Source: VRUE01 sp963840565
GTDB taxonomy: Bacteria; Actinomycetota; Thermoleophilia; Solirubrobacterales; 70-9
NCBI GenBank assembly: GCA_963840565.1
Contig: CAWIZH010000005.1
Coordinates: forward strand, 1-64,000
Length of the DNA: 64,000 nucleotides
Direction of reading: 5' to 3'
Shown here: one piece after another, positions 23,260 to 32,900 of the stretch
How the letters are laid out: every line of letters begins with the position of its first letter
Numbering within the stretch: position 1 is the first letter of the stretch
The notes under the pieces: model-generated
What the model was told of the DNA's origin: nothing
Seen by the model: the letters and a program-made list of their open reading frames with translations, nothing else
The model's database searches: none
Made by a program: the position numbers and the translations under genes

Positions 23260-24620
23260 GGCGAAGCTCTTTCCTGCGGTTCGGCGGCGGTGGCTCGCGC
23301 CGCGTCGATCAGGCCGGCGCCCTGACGGGTCGACGGCAGGCCGAGGTCGCGGGCGGTCTCGCGCAGTCGCTGCGTCACCGCCCCGACCTTCCCCTTCTTC
23401 TTCGCCTTCGGGTCGATCGTGCCGCTGGCGAGGACCATCGCGGCGAGGCCGGAGACGTGAGCGGCCGCCATCGAGGTGCCGACGTAGTCGCTCGGCTCGC
23501 CGAAGTGGCGGGCGCTGCCTTCTTTCAGCGTCACCTGGTAGATCGGGTCGGCCAAGACCGACGGGCAGCTGGGGATCGGGAAGCCCCCTCCCGGCGCGAT
23601 CACATCGACCCCCGTGCCGGCCAGCGAGTAGCTGCCGAGGCAGCCGCCCTCGGTGCTGCCGCCGACGCCGATCACGTGCGGGCCGGTGGCGGGCGGGGCG
23701 ACGCAGGTCTCCGAGCCCAGGTTGCCGATCGAGGCGACCGCGATAACGCCGCGCCGGTAGGCCTGCCGCAGCGCTTCGTCAACCCCCGGCACTTCCCGGT
23801 CGCAGCCGAAGTTGAAGCTCATGTTGATCACGTTGGCGCCGTTGGCCACCGCAAAGCGGATCCCCTTGGCGATTGCGTCGGCCCGCCCGCGGCCGTGCTT
23901 GTCGAGCACCCGCACCGGCATCAGCTTCGCCCGGAAAGCGAGCCCGGTGAGGCCGATGCCGTTGTTTGTCTTCTCACCGATCGTGCCGGCGACGTGGGTG
24001 CCGTGGCCGTTTTCGTCCAGCGGCAGCTGATCGTCGTCGACGAAGTCGTAGCCCTTGACGAACTGCCCGGAGCTGAAATCGGGGCTGCGGCGGAAATTCG
24101 CCCCCTTGGCGCGGTAGGCAATCCCGGTGTCGAGCACGGCAACCGTGATCCCCTCGGCTCCCGGGCGCCCGACTTCTTCCAAGTGCTTCCAGGCGCCGAC
24201 CGCGTCGATGCCGCCGGGCGAAAGCGGCAGCAGCGGCGTCGCCACCCCTTCCCAGGGCAGGAAGTTCCACTGCTTCAGCACCCAGCCGCCCGGCGGGCCA
24301 GGGGGGCCGCTGATCGGGCCCGGATCGTTGGGGATCGTCGCCACCGGTTCTTCGCTCGTCGTCGAAGCCGTGGCGATGTAGTTCGGCGCCGCGTATTCGA
24401 CCCGCGGGTTTGCTCGCGCGACCGCCGCGGCCTCGCGCACGCCGACCCGCGGCGGCAACGCGACCGTGCGCGGCGCGGAGACCCCTTCGAACTTGACCAG
24501 GAGCTGATCAGGGGCGAAGCCATGCGCCGGTCCGACGCCGGTCGCCGCGCCGGCCGGCGCGGGGGTCAGGCAGAGGACAGCGATCAGGGTTGCGGCGACG
24601 GTAAGAAGGCGTAGGTTCAT
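23256..24620 (-). CDS. Secreted subtilisin-like serine protease (S8)
   Basis: A 454-residue exported protease. The start at 24620 gives a clean signal peptide (MNLRLLTV, hydrophobic core, probable cut after APAGA). The catalytic triad is visible: Asp in VAVLDTGIAYRA, His in NGHGTHVAGTIGE and Ser in GTSMAAAHVSGLAAM, with the oxyanion Asn in VINMSFNFG. A short N-terminal propeptide-like region (DQLLVKFEG, RANPRVEYAAPNYIA) precedes the protease domain. No cell-wall anchor is seen at the C terminus, so release into the medium is likely. Confidence 0.93.
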   Translation of the reverse strand: MNLRLLTVAATLIAVLCLTPAPAGAATGVGPAHGFAPDQLLVKFEGVSAPRTVALPPRVGVREAAAVARANPRVEYAAPNYIATASTTSEEPVATIPNDPGPISGPPGPPGGWVLKQWNFLPWEGVATPLLPLSPGGIDAVGAWKHLEEVGRPGAEGITVAVLDTGIAYRAKGANFRRSPDFSSGQFVKGYDFVDDDQLPLDENGHGTHVAGTIGEKTNNGIGLTGLAFRAKLMPVRVLDKHGRGRADAIAKGIRFAVANGANVINMSFNFGCDREVPGVDEALRQAYRRGVIAVASIGNLGSETCVAPPATGPHVIGVGGSTEGGCLGSYSLAGTGVDVIAPGGGFPIPSCPSVLADPIYQVTLKEGSARHFGEPSDYVGTSMAAAHVSGLAAMVLASGTIDPKAKKKGKVGAVTQRLRETARDLGLPSTRQGAGLIDAARATAAEPQERASP

Positions 24621-24712
24621 CTCGGTTCTGCGCGCGCAAATCCCTGCATCGGCGAGCAACTCCCTAACACCGGCCCACCGGCGAAGTTGTAGTGACACAT
24701 ACTCCCGTATGA

Positions 24713-25180
24713 ATGCGCAGCGAGGTCCCCACACCCGCCGACGAGCAGATGATGGCGCTGGCGATCGAGCGCGCCCGTGAAGCTGAGCGACACGGCGACG
24801 TCCCGATCGGCGCCGTGATCGTCCGCGACGGCGAGCCCCTCGCCGCCGCCGGCAACGAGCGCGAACTGCGCGCCGACCCCACCGCCCATGCCGAGATTCT
24901 CGCGATCCGCGCCGCCGCCGAGGCACTCGGCGGCTGGCGGCTGCCCGGCACTACCCTCTACGTCACGCTCGAGCCCTGCGCGATGTGCGCCGGCGCGATC
25001 GTCCTCGCCCGCATTCCCGTCGTCGTCTTCGGTGCCCCCGACCCCAAGGCCGGCGCCGCCGGCAGCGTCCTCGACATCCTCGCCGAGCCCGCCCTCAACC
25101 ATCGCCCCGAGGTCCGCGGCGGCGTGCTCGAGGCCGAGTCCGCGGCGCTGCTGACCGGCTTCTTCGCCGCGCGCCGCTGA
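24713..25180 (+). CDS. tadA: tRNA-specific adenosine deaminase
   Basis: Converts adenosine 34 to inosine in tRNA-Arg(ACG), allowing wobble decoding. The 155-residue protein has the cytidine-deaminase zinc motif: HAE at 59-61 (catalytic Glu61) and PCAMC at 88-92. The TadA-specific stretch RHGDVPIGAVIVRDG is near the start. The ATG at 24713 is preceded by CATACT but no strong ribosome site. It stands alone, divergent from the protease gene. Confidence 0.92.
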   Translation: MRSEVPTPADEQMMALAIERAREAERHGDVPIGAVIVRDGEPLAAAGNERELRADPTAHAEILAIRAAAEALGGWRLPGTTLYVTLEPCAMCAGAIVLARIPVVVFGAPDPKAGAAGSVLDILAEPALNHRPEVRGGVLEAESAALLTGFFAARR

Positions 25181-25278
25181 TTTCTCACCGCGAGGGGGGA
25201 GAACTTGGCGGGGAGACACCCTTAGTGAGTCATGCCGCCAGCCGTAGCAACCCAATCAAGTGCCGCACCACCATCCCT

Positions 25279-25291
25279 AAGTGCTACACTT
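25279..25291. promoter_or_regulatory. Dyad and -10 of the VapBC-like pair
   Basis: AAGTG-CTA-CACTT forms a short dyad that overlaps the hexamer TACACT (25285-25290), which ends 7 nt before the ATG at 25298. No Shine-Dalgarno is present. The arrangement fits an autoregulated, leaderless TA operon. Confidence 0.55.
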
Positions 25292-25297
25292 CGCCCC

Positions 25298-25552
25298 ATG
25301 CCCACCAGCAAGCCCCGCTATACCGTGACCGACACCGGCGAGCTGAGCGAGTTGCTCGACGCCGCCCAACGACGGTGGCCGGAGCTGACCGATCGCAAGG
25401 CGCTCCTGCTGCGCCTCGCAACAACCGGCGGCGAGGCCATTTCCGTTGCCGCGGCGGAGCGCCGCGCGGCACTTGCGTCCACGGCCGGCGTACTCAGCGG
25501 TGTCTATGAGCCCGGCGAGTTGGAGCGGCTGCGGGAAGACTGGCCAACGTGA
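25298..25552 (+). CDS. Antitoxin of a VapBC-like pair
   Basis: An 84-residue protein starting MPTSKPRYTVTDTGELSELL. The N-terminal strand (RYTVTD) followed by helices resembles ribbon-helix-helix-type antitoxins that bind DNA through a beta ribbon. The C-terminal helix YEPGELERLREDWP is likely to wrap the toxin. Its stop overlaps the toxin start by 4 nt (GTGA). Confidence 0.75.
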   Translation: MPTSKPRYTVTDTGELSELLDAAQRRWPELTDRKALLLRLATTGGEAISVAAAERRAALASTAGVLSGVYEPGELERLREDWPT

Positions 25553-25929
25553 TCATCCTCGACGCGAGCGTCCTGATCGGGCACCTGGACGGGAACGACC
25601 TTCATCACCAGCGAGCCCGCGATCTGCTCGAAGCTAGCGGCGCCGCGCCCCTGGGCGCGAGCCCGATCAGCCTGGCGGAGACGCTCGTCGCACCGGCGCG
25701 AACCGGGCGCCTCGATGCAGCGCGCGATGCCCTGGAGCGGATCGGAGTTGCCGAGCTGGCCTTCGGCGCTGACGCCCCGGCGCGCCTTGCGCAGCTCCGC
25801 GCGGACACAGCCTGCAAGCTGCCCGACTGCTGCGTGCTACTGGCTGCGCAGGACCACGAAGGAGTGGTCGCCAGCTTTGACACTGACCTACTCAAGGCGG
25901 CCCGAGCCCTCGATCTCGCGGTCGCCTAG
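25549..25929 (+). CDS. PIN-domain toxin (VapC-like)
   Basis: A 126-residue PIN-domain ribonuclease. The acidic metal-binding residues are present: Asp5 in ILDASVLI, Glu in ISLAETLVAP, Asp in KLPDCCVL and Asp in ASFDTDLL. VapC toxins cleave tRNA or rRNA and are held inactive by the cognate antitoxin, which is encoded directly upstream with a 4-nt overlap. Confidence 0.87.
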   Translation: MIILDASVLIGHLDGNDLHHQRARDLLEASGAAPLGASPISLAETLVAPARTGRLDAARDALERIGVAELAFGADAPARLAQLRADTACKLPDCCVLLAAQDHEGVVASFDTDLLKAARALDLAVA

Positions 25930-25948
25930 AGATTGCTCGCTGCGGCGC

Positions 25949-26209
25949 ATGCCGACGATCAGCCGCTTCTTTGGAATCGCCATCGTCATGTTCTTCGACG
26001 ATCACGGCTTCCCGCACTTTCATGCCCGCCACGCCGAAGGCGAAGCCAAGGTCAGAATCGACAACTTGGAGGTCATGGACAGCAACCTCAACCGCCGGCA
26101 GCTGCGGTTCGTCCTTGCCTGGGCGGAGCTTCATCAGAGAGAGCTGGAAGAGAACTGGCGTCGAGCACGAGCTGGTGAGACACTTCTGGAGGTCGAGCCA
26201 CTGCAATGA
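25949..26209 (+). CDS. DUF4160 protein
   Basis: An 86-residue protein with the DUF4160 signature: PTISRFFGIAIVMFFDDHGFPHFHARHAEGEAKV, followed by a helical end ending in LLEVEPLQ. It overlaps the DUF2442 gene by 4 nt (ATGA). DUF4160/DUF2442 pairs are widespread and behave like two-gene accessory modules, probably toxin-antitoxin-like, but their biochemical action is not established. It follows the VapC gene by 19 nt. Confidence 0.85.
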   Translation: MPTISRFFGIAIVMFFDDHGFPHFHARHAEGEAKVRIDNLEVMDSNLNRRQLRFVLAWAELHQRELEENWRRARAGETLLEVEPLQ

Positions 26210-26484
26210 ACAGCCTTACTCCCGATATCACCACTGCGAAGGTCGTCCGCCACGGCGTCCTCCAGCTGACCTTCGCCGATGGCCTGCGCGGCGAGGTCGA
26301 CGTGCTTGACCGCATGCGTGGCCCCGTCTTTGAGGATGCCCGCACCTCCGCGGGCTTCGCCAGAGTCGAGGTCGACACGGAGACGGGAACCGTTGTCTGG
26401 CCCGGTGGTGCTGACCTAGCCCCGGACACGCTCTACGAGCGCCTTCGATCCGGCGCTTGGCCAGAATCTCGCGCTGCAGCCTAG
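26206..26484 (+). CDS. DUF2442 protein
   Basis: A 92-residue protein. The stretch LTFADGLRGEVDVLDRM and the C-terminal VDTETGTVVWPGGADLAPDTLYERL are the DUF2442 hallmark. It partners the upstream DUF4160 protein with coupled translation. Confidence 0.88.
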   Translation: MNSLTPDITTAKVVRHGVLQLTFADGLRGEVDVLDRMRGPVFEDARTSAGFARVEVDTETGTVVWPGGADLAPDTLYERLRSGAWPESRAAA

Positions 26485-26519
26485 CGCGCCAGCTTCGACA
26501 GACTGCAAGATCCTAAAAG

Positions 26520-26609
26520 CGGAGAGGGTGGGATTCGAACCCACGAGGCGGGTTAACCCCGCCCACGCGATTTCCAATCGCGCTCCTTAAGCCGCTCGGA
26601 CACCTCTCC
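26520..26609 (-). tRNA. tRNA-Ser (GGA)
   Basis: On the minus strand, GGAGAGG (26609-26603) pairs with CCTCTCC (26527-26521), and the discriminator is G at 26520. The anticodon stem CGCGA/TCGCG encloses loop TTGGAAA, giving anticodon GGA. The long variable arm (GGCGGG/CCCGCC) and GTGGG-TTCGAAT-CCCAC T arm confirm class II tRNA-Ser. No CCA is encoded. Confidence 0.96.
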
Positions 26610-26647
26610 GTGGGTCCCGCAAGGGTATTGCTTCCCTCGCCGAGCAG

Positions 26648-26690
26648 GTGCAACGCGCTGCGGCCCCCGGAGGTGAACAACGCGTTGCAC
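26648..26690 (-). terminator. Inverted repeat after the glycosyltransferase gene
   Basis: Perfect 10-bp arms GTGCAACGCG (26648-26657) and CGCGTTGCAC (26681-26690) flank 23 nt and touch the stop codon of the minus-strand glycosyltransferase gene. This is probably its terminator. Confidence 0.6.
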
Positions 26691-28690
26691 TAAACGGCTG
26701 CGGTTGCCGTGGCAACTTCCGGGGCGGGTGCGGGCAGCGGCAGCACGATCGCGTCGCGCTCGTCGGCCGGAGACGCCGGCCGGTGGCCGCGCAGGCGCTC
26801 GTGGCTGCAGACGACGTAGCACCACTCCATCAGGCGCATGCGCGAGGCGGAGTCGATCTCGGTGATCGTCGCCCCGACCAGATGATGGCCGTCGACTTCG
26901 CGGCAGGAGCGCACCTCGACCTGGGCGGCGACCTCGTGCGGCGCCCCGCTCGCGTCCTCGAGCTGGAGCAGGACCGCCGGTTTGGCTCCCACCTCGAGCG
27001 GCGCCTCCAGGACTAGGCCCACGCCGGCGGCGCTGGCGTCGATCAAGCGGCCGGGGACGTGGCCGTCCTCGGAGAAGCACTGGGCCGGCGCGTCGCCCTC
27101 GAAGCGGTAGATCAGCCGGCGCTGCTGGCGCTTGCCGACGGCGAGCAGGGTGCGGCCGATCCGCCGCAGCTCGATCAGGCCGAGCAGCGGCACGATCACG
27201 GCAGCGACCCCAGGCAGGTCGGGCAGCGGCCCGATGCCGGCCAGGTCGAGCAGGCGCAGCAGCGTCCCGGCGCTGAGCACCACCGCGCAGAGCAGCACCA
27301 GGTGCAGCTTGCGCACGGCGTCGAGCCCGCCGCCGCCGGTGCCCTGCTTTGGCGTCACCTTGAAGGCGGTGTGGCCGGGGCGGATGGCGCAACGCAGCGC
27401 CCGCGTGTAGATCTCCATCGTCAGCAGCTCGTAGTGGGCGGTCTCGCCGATCTTCATGTAGCCGCGTGCGAGGGCCGAGCCGGAGGTGAGGTTGAGCGTC
27501 ACCGAAGGCAGCCAGAGCGCCGCCAGCGCCAGCACGCTGATCTTCATCGGCAGCTCGCCGGTCCACAGCACCAGGCCCAGCGTCGCCAGCAGCAGCAGCC
27601 GCATCGGCGGCGCCAGGTAGGCGGCGAGGCTGGCGAAGTAGGAGATGCGCTGCAGCGGGCGCAGCTCGCCGGCGCGCAGGGGGGACTCGGGCAGGGTGAA
27701 GACGGCGAGGTTGCCGCGCGCCCAGCGGTCGCGCTGCAGCAGGTAGCTGTCGAGGTCGTGCGGAGCAAGGCCCTGGACCAGCACCTCGTCGTGGTAGCGG
27801 CTGCGCCAGCCGTGGCGCAGCAGGCGGATCGTCGTGTGGAAGTCCTCGGCGATCGTCTCGGTGGCGACGCCGCCGATCTCGATCAGAGCTTGGCGGCGGA
27901 TCAGTGCCGCCGAGCCGCACCAGTAGGCGGCGCCGTGGCGATCCTTGCCGGGGCAGACGACGCGGTAGAAGAGCGACTGCTCGTGGCGGCCGACCACGTA
28001 GTGCTGGACCGAGTCGTGGTTGAAGAAGTCGTGCGGGCTCTGCACCAGGGCCATCCGCTCGTCGTCGAAGTAGCCGACCATCGCGTCGAGCGCGTCGGGC
28101 ATCGGCACGTGGTCGGCGTCGAGCATCAGCACCAGCTCGCCCTCGGTGCGCGAGAGCGCCGCATTGATGTTGCCGGCCTTGGCGTGGGAGTTGTCGGGCC
28201 GGGTCATGTAGCGGGCGCCGGCAAGCTTGGCCAGCTCCTCCATCTCGGGGCGTTGCCCGTCGTCGAGCAGGTAGGTCGTGTGCGGATAGGTCAGGGCGCG
28301 GCAGCCGGCCAGGGTCGCGGAGACGACCTCATGCGGCTCGTCGTAGGTGCAGACGTAGACGTCGACCGAGCGCCCCGGCGTGGCCTGCGGGCGCACCGCG
28401 GGCGGCCGCGACCAGGAGAACCAGGCCAGCGTGCCGAGCGCCCAGAGCCCGTAGATCTCAGTCACCAGCAGCATGCCGAAGGCGACCGGGCTGGCCCCTT
28501 CGCCGCTCCAGCCGATCCGCCAGGCCAGGTAGCCGACGCCCCAGAGCAGGGCACAGATCGCCAGCGAGCGCAGCAGCAGCGGATGGCGGTCGAAGAAGCT
28601 CCCCAGGCGGGTTTGCTCGCTTGCTTGCACGCGGCTGCATCGGCCGTCGCGGGCCTCTGCTTGAGCCTCGGCAGGCCACCCGCGCCGCAC
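26690..28690 (-). CDS. Cellulose-synthase-like family 2 glycosyltransferase with PilZ domain
   Basis: A 666-residue membrane enzyme. Two N-terminal spans are followed by a cytoplasmic GT-A domain with the processive GT2 residues: VCTYDEP, MLDADHVP (DxD), TIAEDFHTTIRL (TED) and QRDRWARG (QxxRW). Further membrane spans follow. The C terminus is a PilZ domain (RRLIYRFEG and DASAAGVGLVLEAP, i.e. the Arg and D-x-S-x-x-G elements), which binds cyclic di-GMP. It therefore probably makes an extracellular beta-glucan under c-di-GMP control. No bcsB/bcsC-like genes are adjacent. The start is tentative. Confidence 0.88.
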   Translation of the reverse strand: MRRGWPAEAQAEARDGRCSRVQASEQTRLGSFFDRHPLLLRSLAICALLWGVGYLAWRIGWSGEGASPVAFGMLLVTEIYGLWALGTLAWFSWSRPPAVRPQATPGRSVDVYVCTYDEPHEVVSATLAGCRALTYPHTTYLLDDGQRPEMEELAKLAGARYMTRPDNSHAKAGNINAALSRTEGELVLMLDADHVPMPDALDAMVGYFDDERMALVQSPHDFFNHDSVQHYVVGRHEQSLFYRVVCPGKDRHGAAYWCGSAALIRRQALIEIGGVATETIAEDFHTTIRLLRHGWRSRYHDEVLVQGLAPHDLDSYLLQRDRWARGNLAVFTLPESPLRAGELRPLQRISYFASLAAYLAPPMRLLLLATLGLVLWTGELPMKISVLALAALWLPSVTLNLTSGSALARGYMKIGETAHYELLTMEIYTRALRCAIRPGHTAFKVTPKQGTGGGGLDAVRKLHLVLLCAVVLSAGTLLRLLDLAGIGPLPDLPGVAAVIVPLLGLIELRRIGRTLLAVGKRQQRRLIYRFEGDAPAQCFSEDGHVPGRLIDASAAGVGLVLEAPLEVGAKPAVLLQLEDASGAPHEVAAQVEVRSCREVDGHHLVGATITEIDSASRMRLMEWCYVVCSHERLRGHRPASPADERDAIVLPLPAPAPEVATATAAV

Positions 28691-28730
28691 CGGCGCCGCC
28701 CAACCGTAAAATCAGCCGCGACTGAGTCCC

Positions 28731-28817
28731 GGAGGGGTGCCGGAGTGGTTGAACGGGGCAGTCTCGAAAACTGTTGGCGTCGCAAGGCGCTCGTGGGTTC
28801 GAATCCCACCCCCTCCG
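28731..28817 (+). tRNA. tRNA-Ser (CGA)
   Basis: GGAGGGG (28731-28737) pairs with CCCCTCC (28810-28816); the discriminator is G. The anticodon stem CAGT/ACTG encloses CTCGAAA, giving anticodon CGA. A long variable arm (GGCGTCGCAAGGCGCT) and a GTGGG-TTCGAAT-CCCAC T arm are present. No CCA is encoded. Confidence 0.95.
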
Positions 28818-28875
28818 CTAATCGATCGCGATTTCCATCCGGGTCGTCGGCACCGGCAATAAACGCGCTTATCTA

Positions 28876-28894
28876 GCCCGAAAGGGCGCTTTTT
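28876..28894 (+). terminator. Rho-independent terminator after tRNA-Ser(CGA)
   Basis: GCCC-GAAA-GGGC stem-loop followed by GC and five T residues, 59 nt after the tRNA. Confidence 0.75.
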
Positions 28895-28915
28895 GCAGGT
28901 AATTCGCGCAGGAGC

Positions 28916-28944
28916 TTGACAAAAGAAACACGACTATCTACTCT
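28916..28944 (+). promoter_or_regulatory. Consensus-like sigma-A promoter of the collagen-like gene
   Basis: TTGACA (28916-28921), a 17-nt spacer and TACTCT (28939-28944) form the best canonical promoter in the window. It is predicted to give a leader of about 140 nt with a GCCGCT/AGCGGC hairpin and an AAGGAGAG ribosome site before ATG 29090. This suggests strong housekeeping-type expression of the surface-protein cluster. Confidence 0.8.
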
Positions 28945-29089
28945 CTCCTCAATCGGTAAACACCGTTATCCACCAGATCGACGGTAGAGCCGGTTGTCAG
29001 CACCACAGGGACCACATAACCGAGCCTCGAGGAAGCCGCTAAGGGAAGCGGCGGGCAGAGGGGCTCACGGGACAAGGAGAGAGATCTAG

Positions 29090-29884
29090 ATGTTCTCGAC
29101 GCTACGCACGCGCTTTGGGATCCCCGGAGTCATCTCGGTGATTGCCTTGGTCTTCGCGATGTTCGGTGGCGCTTACGCCGCCTCCAATTCTTCAGGCGGT
29201 GGCAAGGCCACCGCCTCGGCGAAGCAGGGCAAGCAAGGGAAGCCGGGCAAGACCGGCAAGACGGGTCCGGCTGGTCCCGCTGGCCCAGCCGGTCCGGCTG
29301 GTCCCGCTGGCGCCAAGGGCGACGCCGGCGCGGCGGGTTCGGCCGGTACCCCCGGTGCTCCTGGCACCAGCCCCGAAGGGACAAGCTTCACCGGTTTGAA
29401 AACCGTCGGCGCGGTGACCTGCACCGAAGGTGGCACCGAATACAAAGGCGCCAGCACCAACCTGGTGTGCAACGGCAAAAAAGGCACTGCCGGCAAAAAC
29501 GGCGACCTGTGGACCGAAGGCGGCACGCTGCCCTCCGAAGCCACCGAGACTGGCGTGTGGAGCGGCATCGCCGTCGACACTGCCGGCGAACCGGCAATTG
29601 CGGGGGTTGACATCTCCTTCAACATCCCGCTCGCTAGTGCTCCGACGCTGAAAGTCGTCCCCACCGCCGGGGAAGCACCGGACTGCCCTGGGACATTCAC
29701 CGAACCGAAAGCGGCAGCGGGCAAGCTGTGCCTCTACAAGGGAGGAACCCTGGGCGAAGTCGCGGAATTCGAATTCGAAATCGACGCTGCGACTCAAGCT
29801 GCGACTCAATACGGTCTGTTCCTCTACGGCGAATGTGTCGAATTCTGCAAGTGGCAGGGCACCTGGGCCGTGACCGCCGAATAG
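29090..29884 (+). CDS. Collagen-like surface protein
   Basis: A 264-residue exported protein. A hydrophobic N-terminal segment (GVISVIALVFAMFGGAYAA) is a signal peptide or anchor. Residues about 46-93 are Gly-X-Y repeats (KQGKQGKPGKTGKTG, then GPA triplets, GAKGDAGAAGS, GTPGAPGTS) that can form a collagen triple helix. The C-terminal ~170 residues form a Cys-containing beta-rich globular domain, probably the trimerisation or adhesion head. It is the first gene after the strong promoter at 28916 and is separated from the next gene by a large hairpin. Confidence 0.85.
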   Translation: MFSTLRTRFGIPGVISVIALVFAMFGGAYAASNSSGGGKATASAKQGKQGKPGKTGKTGPAGPAGPAGPAGPAGAKGDAGAAGSAGTPGAPGTSPEGTSFTGLKTVGAVTCTEGGTEYKGASTNLVCNGKKGTAGKNGDLWTEGGTLPSEATETGVWSGIAVDTAGEPAIAGVDISFNIPLASAPTLKVVPTAGEAPDCPGTFTEPKAAAGKLCLYKGGTLGEVAEFEFEIDAATQAATQYGLFLYGECVEFCKWQGTWAVTAE

Positions 29885-29909
29885 CGGCAGCTTTTCCACT
29901 GTGTGTGCA

Positions 29910-29955
29910 CCGGTAGGCCCGCCCTGGGTAACCAGCATCCAGGGCGACCTACCGG
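29910..29955 (+). terminator. Large intercistronic hairpin (attenuator or terminator)
   Basis: CCGGTAGG and CGCCCTGG (29910-29917, 29920-29927) pair with CCAGGGCG and CCTACCGG (29939-29946, 29948-29955), giving a 16-bp stem with a small internal loop. There is no U-tract. It could stabilise the 3' end of the collagen-like mRNA or reduce read-through to the NHL gene. Confidence 0.65.
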
Positions 29956-29993
29956 CTCGGGGATCGACCCACCACCGTACGGAGAACTCACAC

Positions 29994-32900
29994 ATGAAAA
30001 AATGCCCTCGATCGACGCTCCGCGAGCGCACACGCGCGTCCGGAATCCAAATGCTCGGAATTGCCCTGGGGGGGATCTTCTTGCTCGCGGCTATCGTTCC
30101 GGGGGTCGCGTTTGCGGCTGAAGGACCGGGAGTGTTGTGGAAAGCGTGCACGACAGGCTCCGGAGCGGGACAGTGCAAGACCCCGATCGGCATCGCCTCC
30201 AGCCCCACAAACGGCGACCTCTACGTTGCCGACCTTGAAAACTCCCGGGTGAACGAGTTCACCGCCTGGGGTCAGTTCGTCAGGGCCTGGGGCTGGGGGG
30301 TCAAAGACGGTGGGGCGGAACTGCAAGTGTGCACCACACAAACCGGCTGTCGAAAAGCCCTCCAAGGCAGCGGCACCGGCGAGTTCATAACGGTCGGCGG
30401 CGTCGCGGTCGACGCGCTGGGCAACGTCTACGTCACCGACCCGATAAACCACCGGGTGCAGAAGTTCGACTCCGAAGGCCACTTCCTGTTGATGTTCGGT
30501 GGGGGAGTGGACAAAGGACCCAACCACCCAGGCGACATCTGCACCGCGGCCTTTATCGCCGAAGGCGAAAGCTGTGGCGCGGGAACGATCGGTGCGGGGA
30601 ACGCCCAGTTCGCCGCCAACTGGCTGGCACCCGGCTCCAACATCGCGATCGGCACCGCCGGCCAGGTCTTCGTCGGCGATGAAAACCGGATTCAGGTCTT
30701 CGACAGTGGTGGTGTCTACCAGTCCCAGCTGCCGATTCCACACCCCGGATTGGTCAACGAGCTCGCGGTCGATCCTGTCTCGGGCAACCTCTACATGGCG
30801 TACCGCAACGAACGGGAAGCACTTGAACCCATCGTTCCCAACGTTTACCGACTCGATTCGAGCAACGGAGCCGTGCTCAACACGCTGGAAGTCGAAAAGC
30901 CTTCGGCGCTTGCCGCCGATGCCTCAGGCAGCGTCTACGTGTTCGACAACCTTCGCTTCCTCGGGGGACAAAACCCAGCAACTCACTCGGCGAGGATTCT
31001 GAAGTTCGACGCCAGCGGCAACCTGGTCGAGCGGATTGCGGAAGCTCCGTTCGCGAAAGTCAATTCACCGGGCGCCGAAGAAATCGAAACGTCGAGCGGC
31101 CTGGCGACTGGCTCCAATTGCTTCCGAGAAGGCGAGGGTGGCCTCTACGTAACGGCGCAGACTGGCGCCTTCCACGACCCAACACACGAATTCGTCCAGG
31201 CCTACTTCCCGACTCCCGACCCGGCCAAATGCCCACCACCGCCGGTGGCGCCAAGCGTAACCGCCGAATACGCCCTCTCCGTCGACGCCAAAGACGCCAC
31301 GCTCGGCGCCGGCATCAACCCCCACTTCTGGACCGATGCCACCTACCGGGTGCGCTATGGGACCGCGCAGTGCATCGAAGAAGGTGGCTGGGAAGCATCC
31401 TGCGTCAGCGAACAGCCCACGGCGCCTGGCTCCAAACTGGGCCCGAAGGTCACCAACCAACCGGTCTCGACAGCCGGAGTGGTTCTTGTGGGCCTCGAAC
31501 CGAACACTGCCTACCGCTACCGCTTCGTCTCTGAAAGCAGCGGCGGGGGCCCGGCAACCGGGGCGGGGAAGGAATTCCACACCCCGCCGCTGGCTGGGAC
31601 ACCGAACACGAGCTGTCCCAACCAAGCCTTCCGCACCAGCGCCTCGGCAGGCCTACCCGACTGCCGCGCCTATGAGCTGGTCTCCCCGCTCGACAAAGCC
31701 GGCGGCGACGTGCAGGCGCGCAACAACGCCGTTCCCTACCCCGCCCGCATGGACCAGAGCTCGCTCTCGGGCAACGGGCTCGCCTACTCCTCCTACCGCG
31801 CCTTCGCGGGCGCCCAGAGCGGGCCCTTCTCGAGTCAGTACCTGGCCCATCGCAACCCGGGTAGCGGCTGGAGCACCGAAGCCATCTCCCCACCCCAAGA
31901 AGGCCCTGCCTTCCTCAGCGCGCTGATCCCGGTCGACAACGCCTTCCGCGCCTTCTCCCCCGAACTCACCACAAGTTGGCTTTTGACTGACACCGAACCG
32001 CTGCTGGGTCCCGGTGGCATCCCGGGGCACCCCAACCTCTATCGTCGCGACAGCGGTGCAGGCACCTACGGCGGCTGCACCAATGCCGTGCCCCAGCTCG
32101 AACCGGAGTCCGACCACGCCCCCCAGCTGCAGGGCACCTCGGCCGATCAGAGCCTGGCGGTCTTCCGAACCGAGAACAAGCTGACCGAAGACGCCTCCAC
32201 TCAGCGCAAGTCTGGAAACCGAGGCATCTACCAGCTCTACGCCTGCTCCTTCAGCTCCGGCGAGGGAGCCGAAGCAGCGCAGCTGCACCTGGTCAGCGTC
32301 CTGCCAAACGGCACCGCGAGCAACCTGGAAAACACCGCCGGGGGCCCCGCGAACCAGGGCTTCCAATCTGACCAGGGCCGCACCGCGACCCTCGAGAACG
32401 CTGTTTCCATCGACGGCTCAAAAGTGTATTGGACCGCCAGCGAAGGAAACGACGCGAGTCTGCCCGGAGCCCTCTACCTCCGCCTCAACCCCGCCGCGGA
32501 ACCGACCGCAAGCGGCAAATGCATGGAAGAAGAACCCGAAGGCGCCTGCACCCTGCTCGTCGCAAGCGGCAAAGCGCGCTTTTGGACCGCGGCCAAGGAC
32601 GGCTCGGTTGCGATCTTCGGCAAGGAAGAAGGAAAAAGCGCAGAAGAATCGCTCTTCGAATACGACCTCGAATCCCAAAGCGCCCAGCCGATCGCCCACA
32701 AAGCACTTGGCGTGCTGGGGGCAAGCGATAACGCTACGAAGGTCTACTTCCTCTCCGAAGAAGACCTCGGCGGTGCGGCGATCGCGGGGCAGCCCAACCT
32801 CTACCTGCATGAAGCGGGGGGAGCAAACATCTTTCTTGCGACGTTGTCGGGGACGGACGGGATTGCGGGCAACCAGGACGCATATCCCTCTCCGGCCAAT

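Noticed and set aside
26553..27920. 455-codon minus-strand frame overlapping tRNA-Ser and the glycosyltransferase gene
   Set aside because: Out of frame with the glycosyltransferase motifs, very Arg/Pro-rich, and runs through a tRNA gene.
29220..29380. Gly-Pro-Ala repeat DNA as a CRISPR or tandem-repeat array
   Set aside because: The repeats are short codon-level repeats of a collagen-like protein with no spacers.
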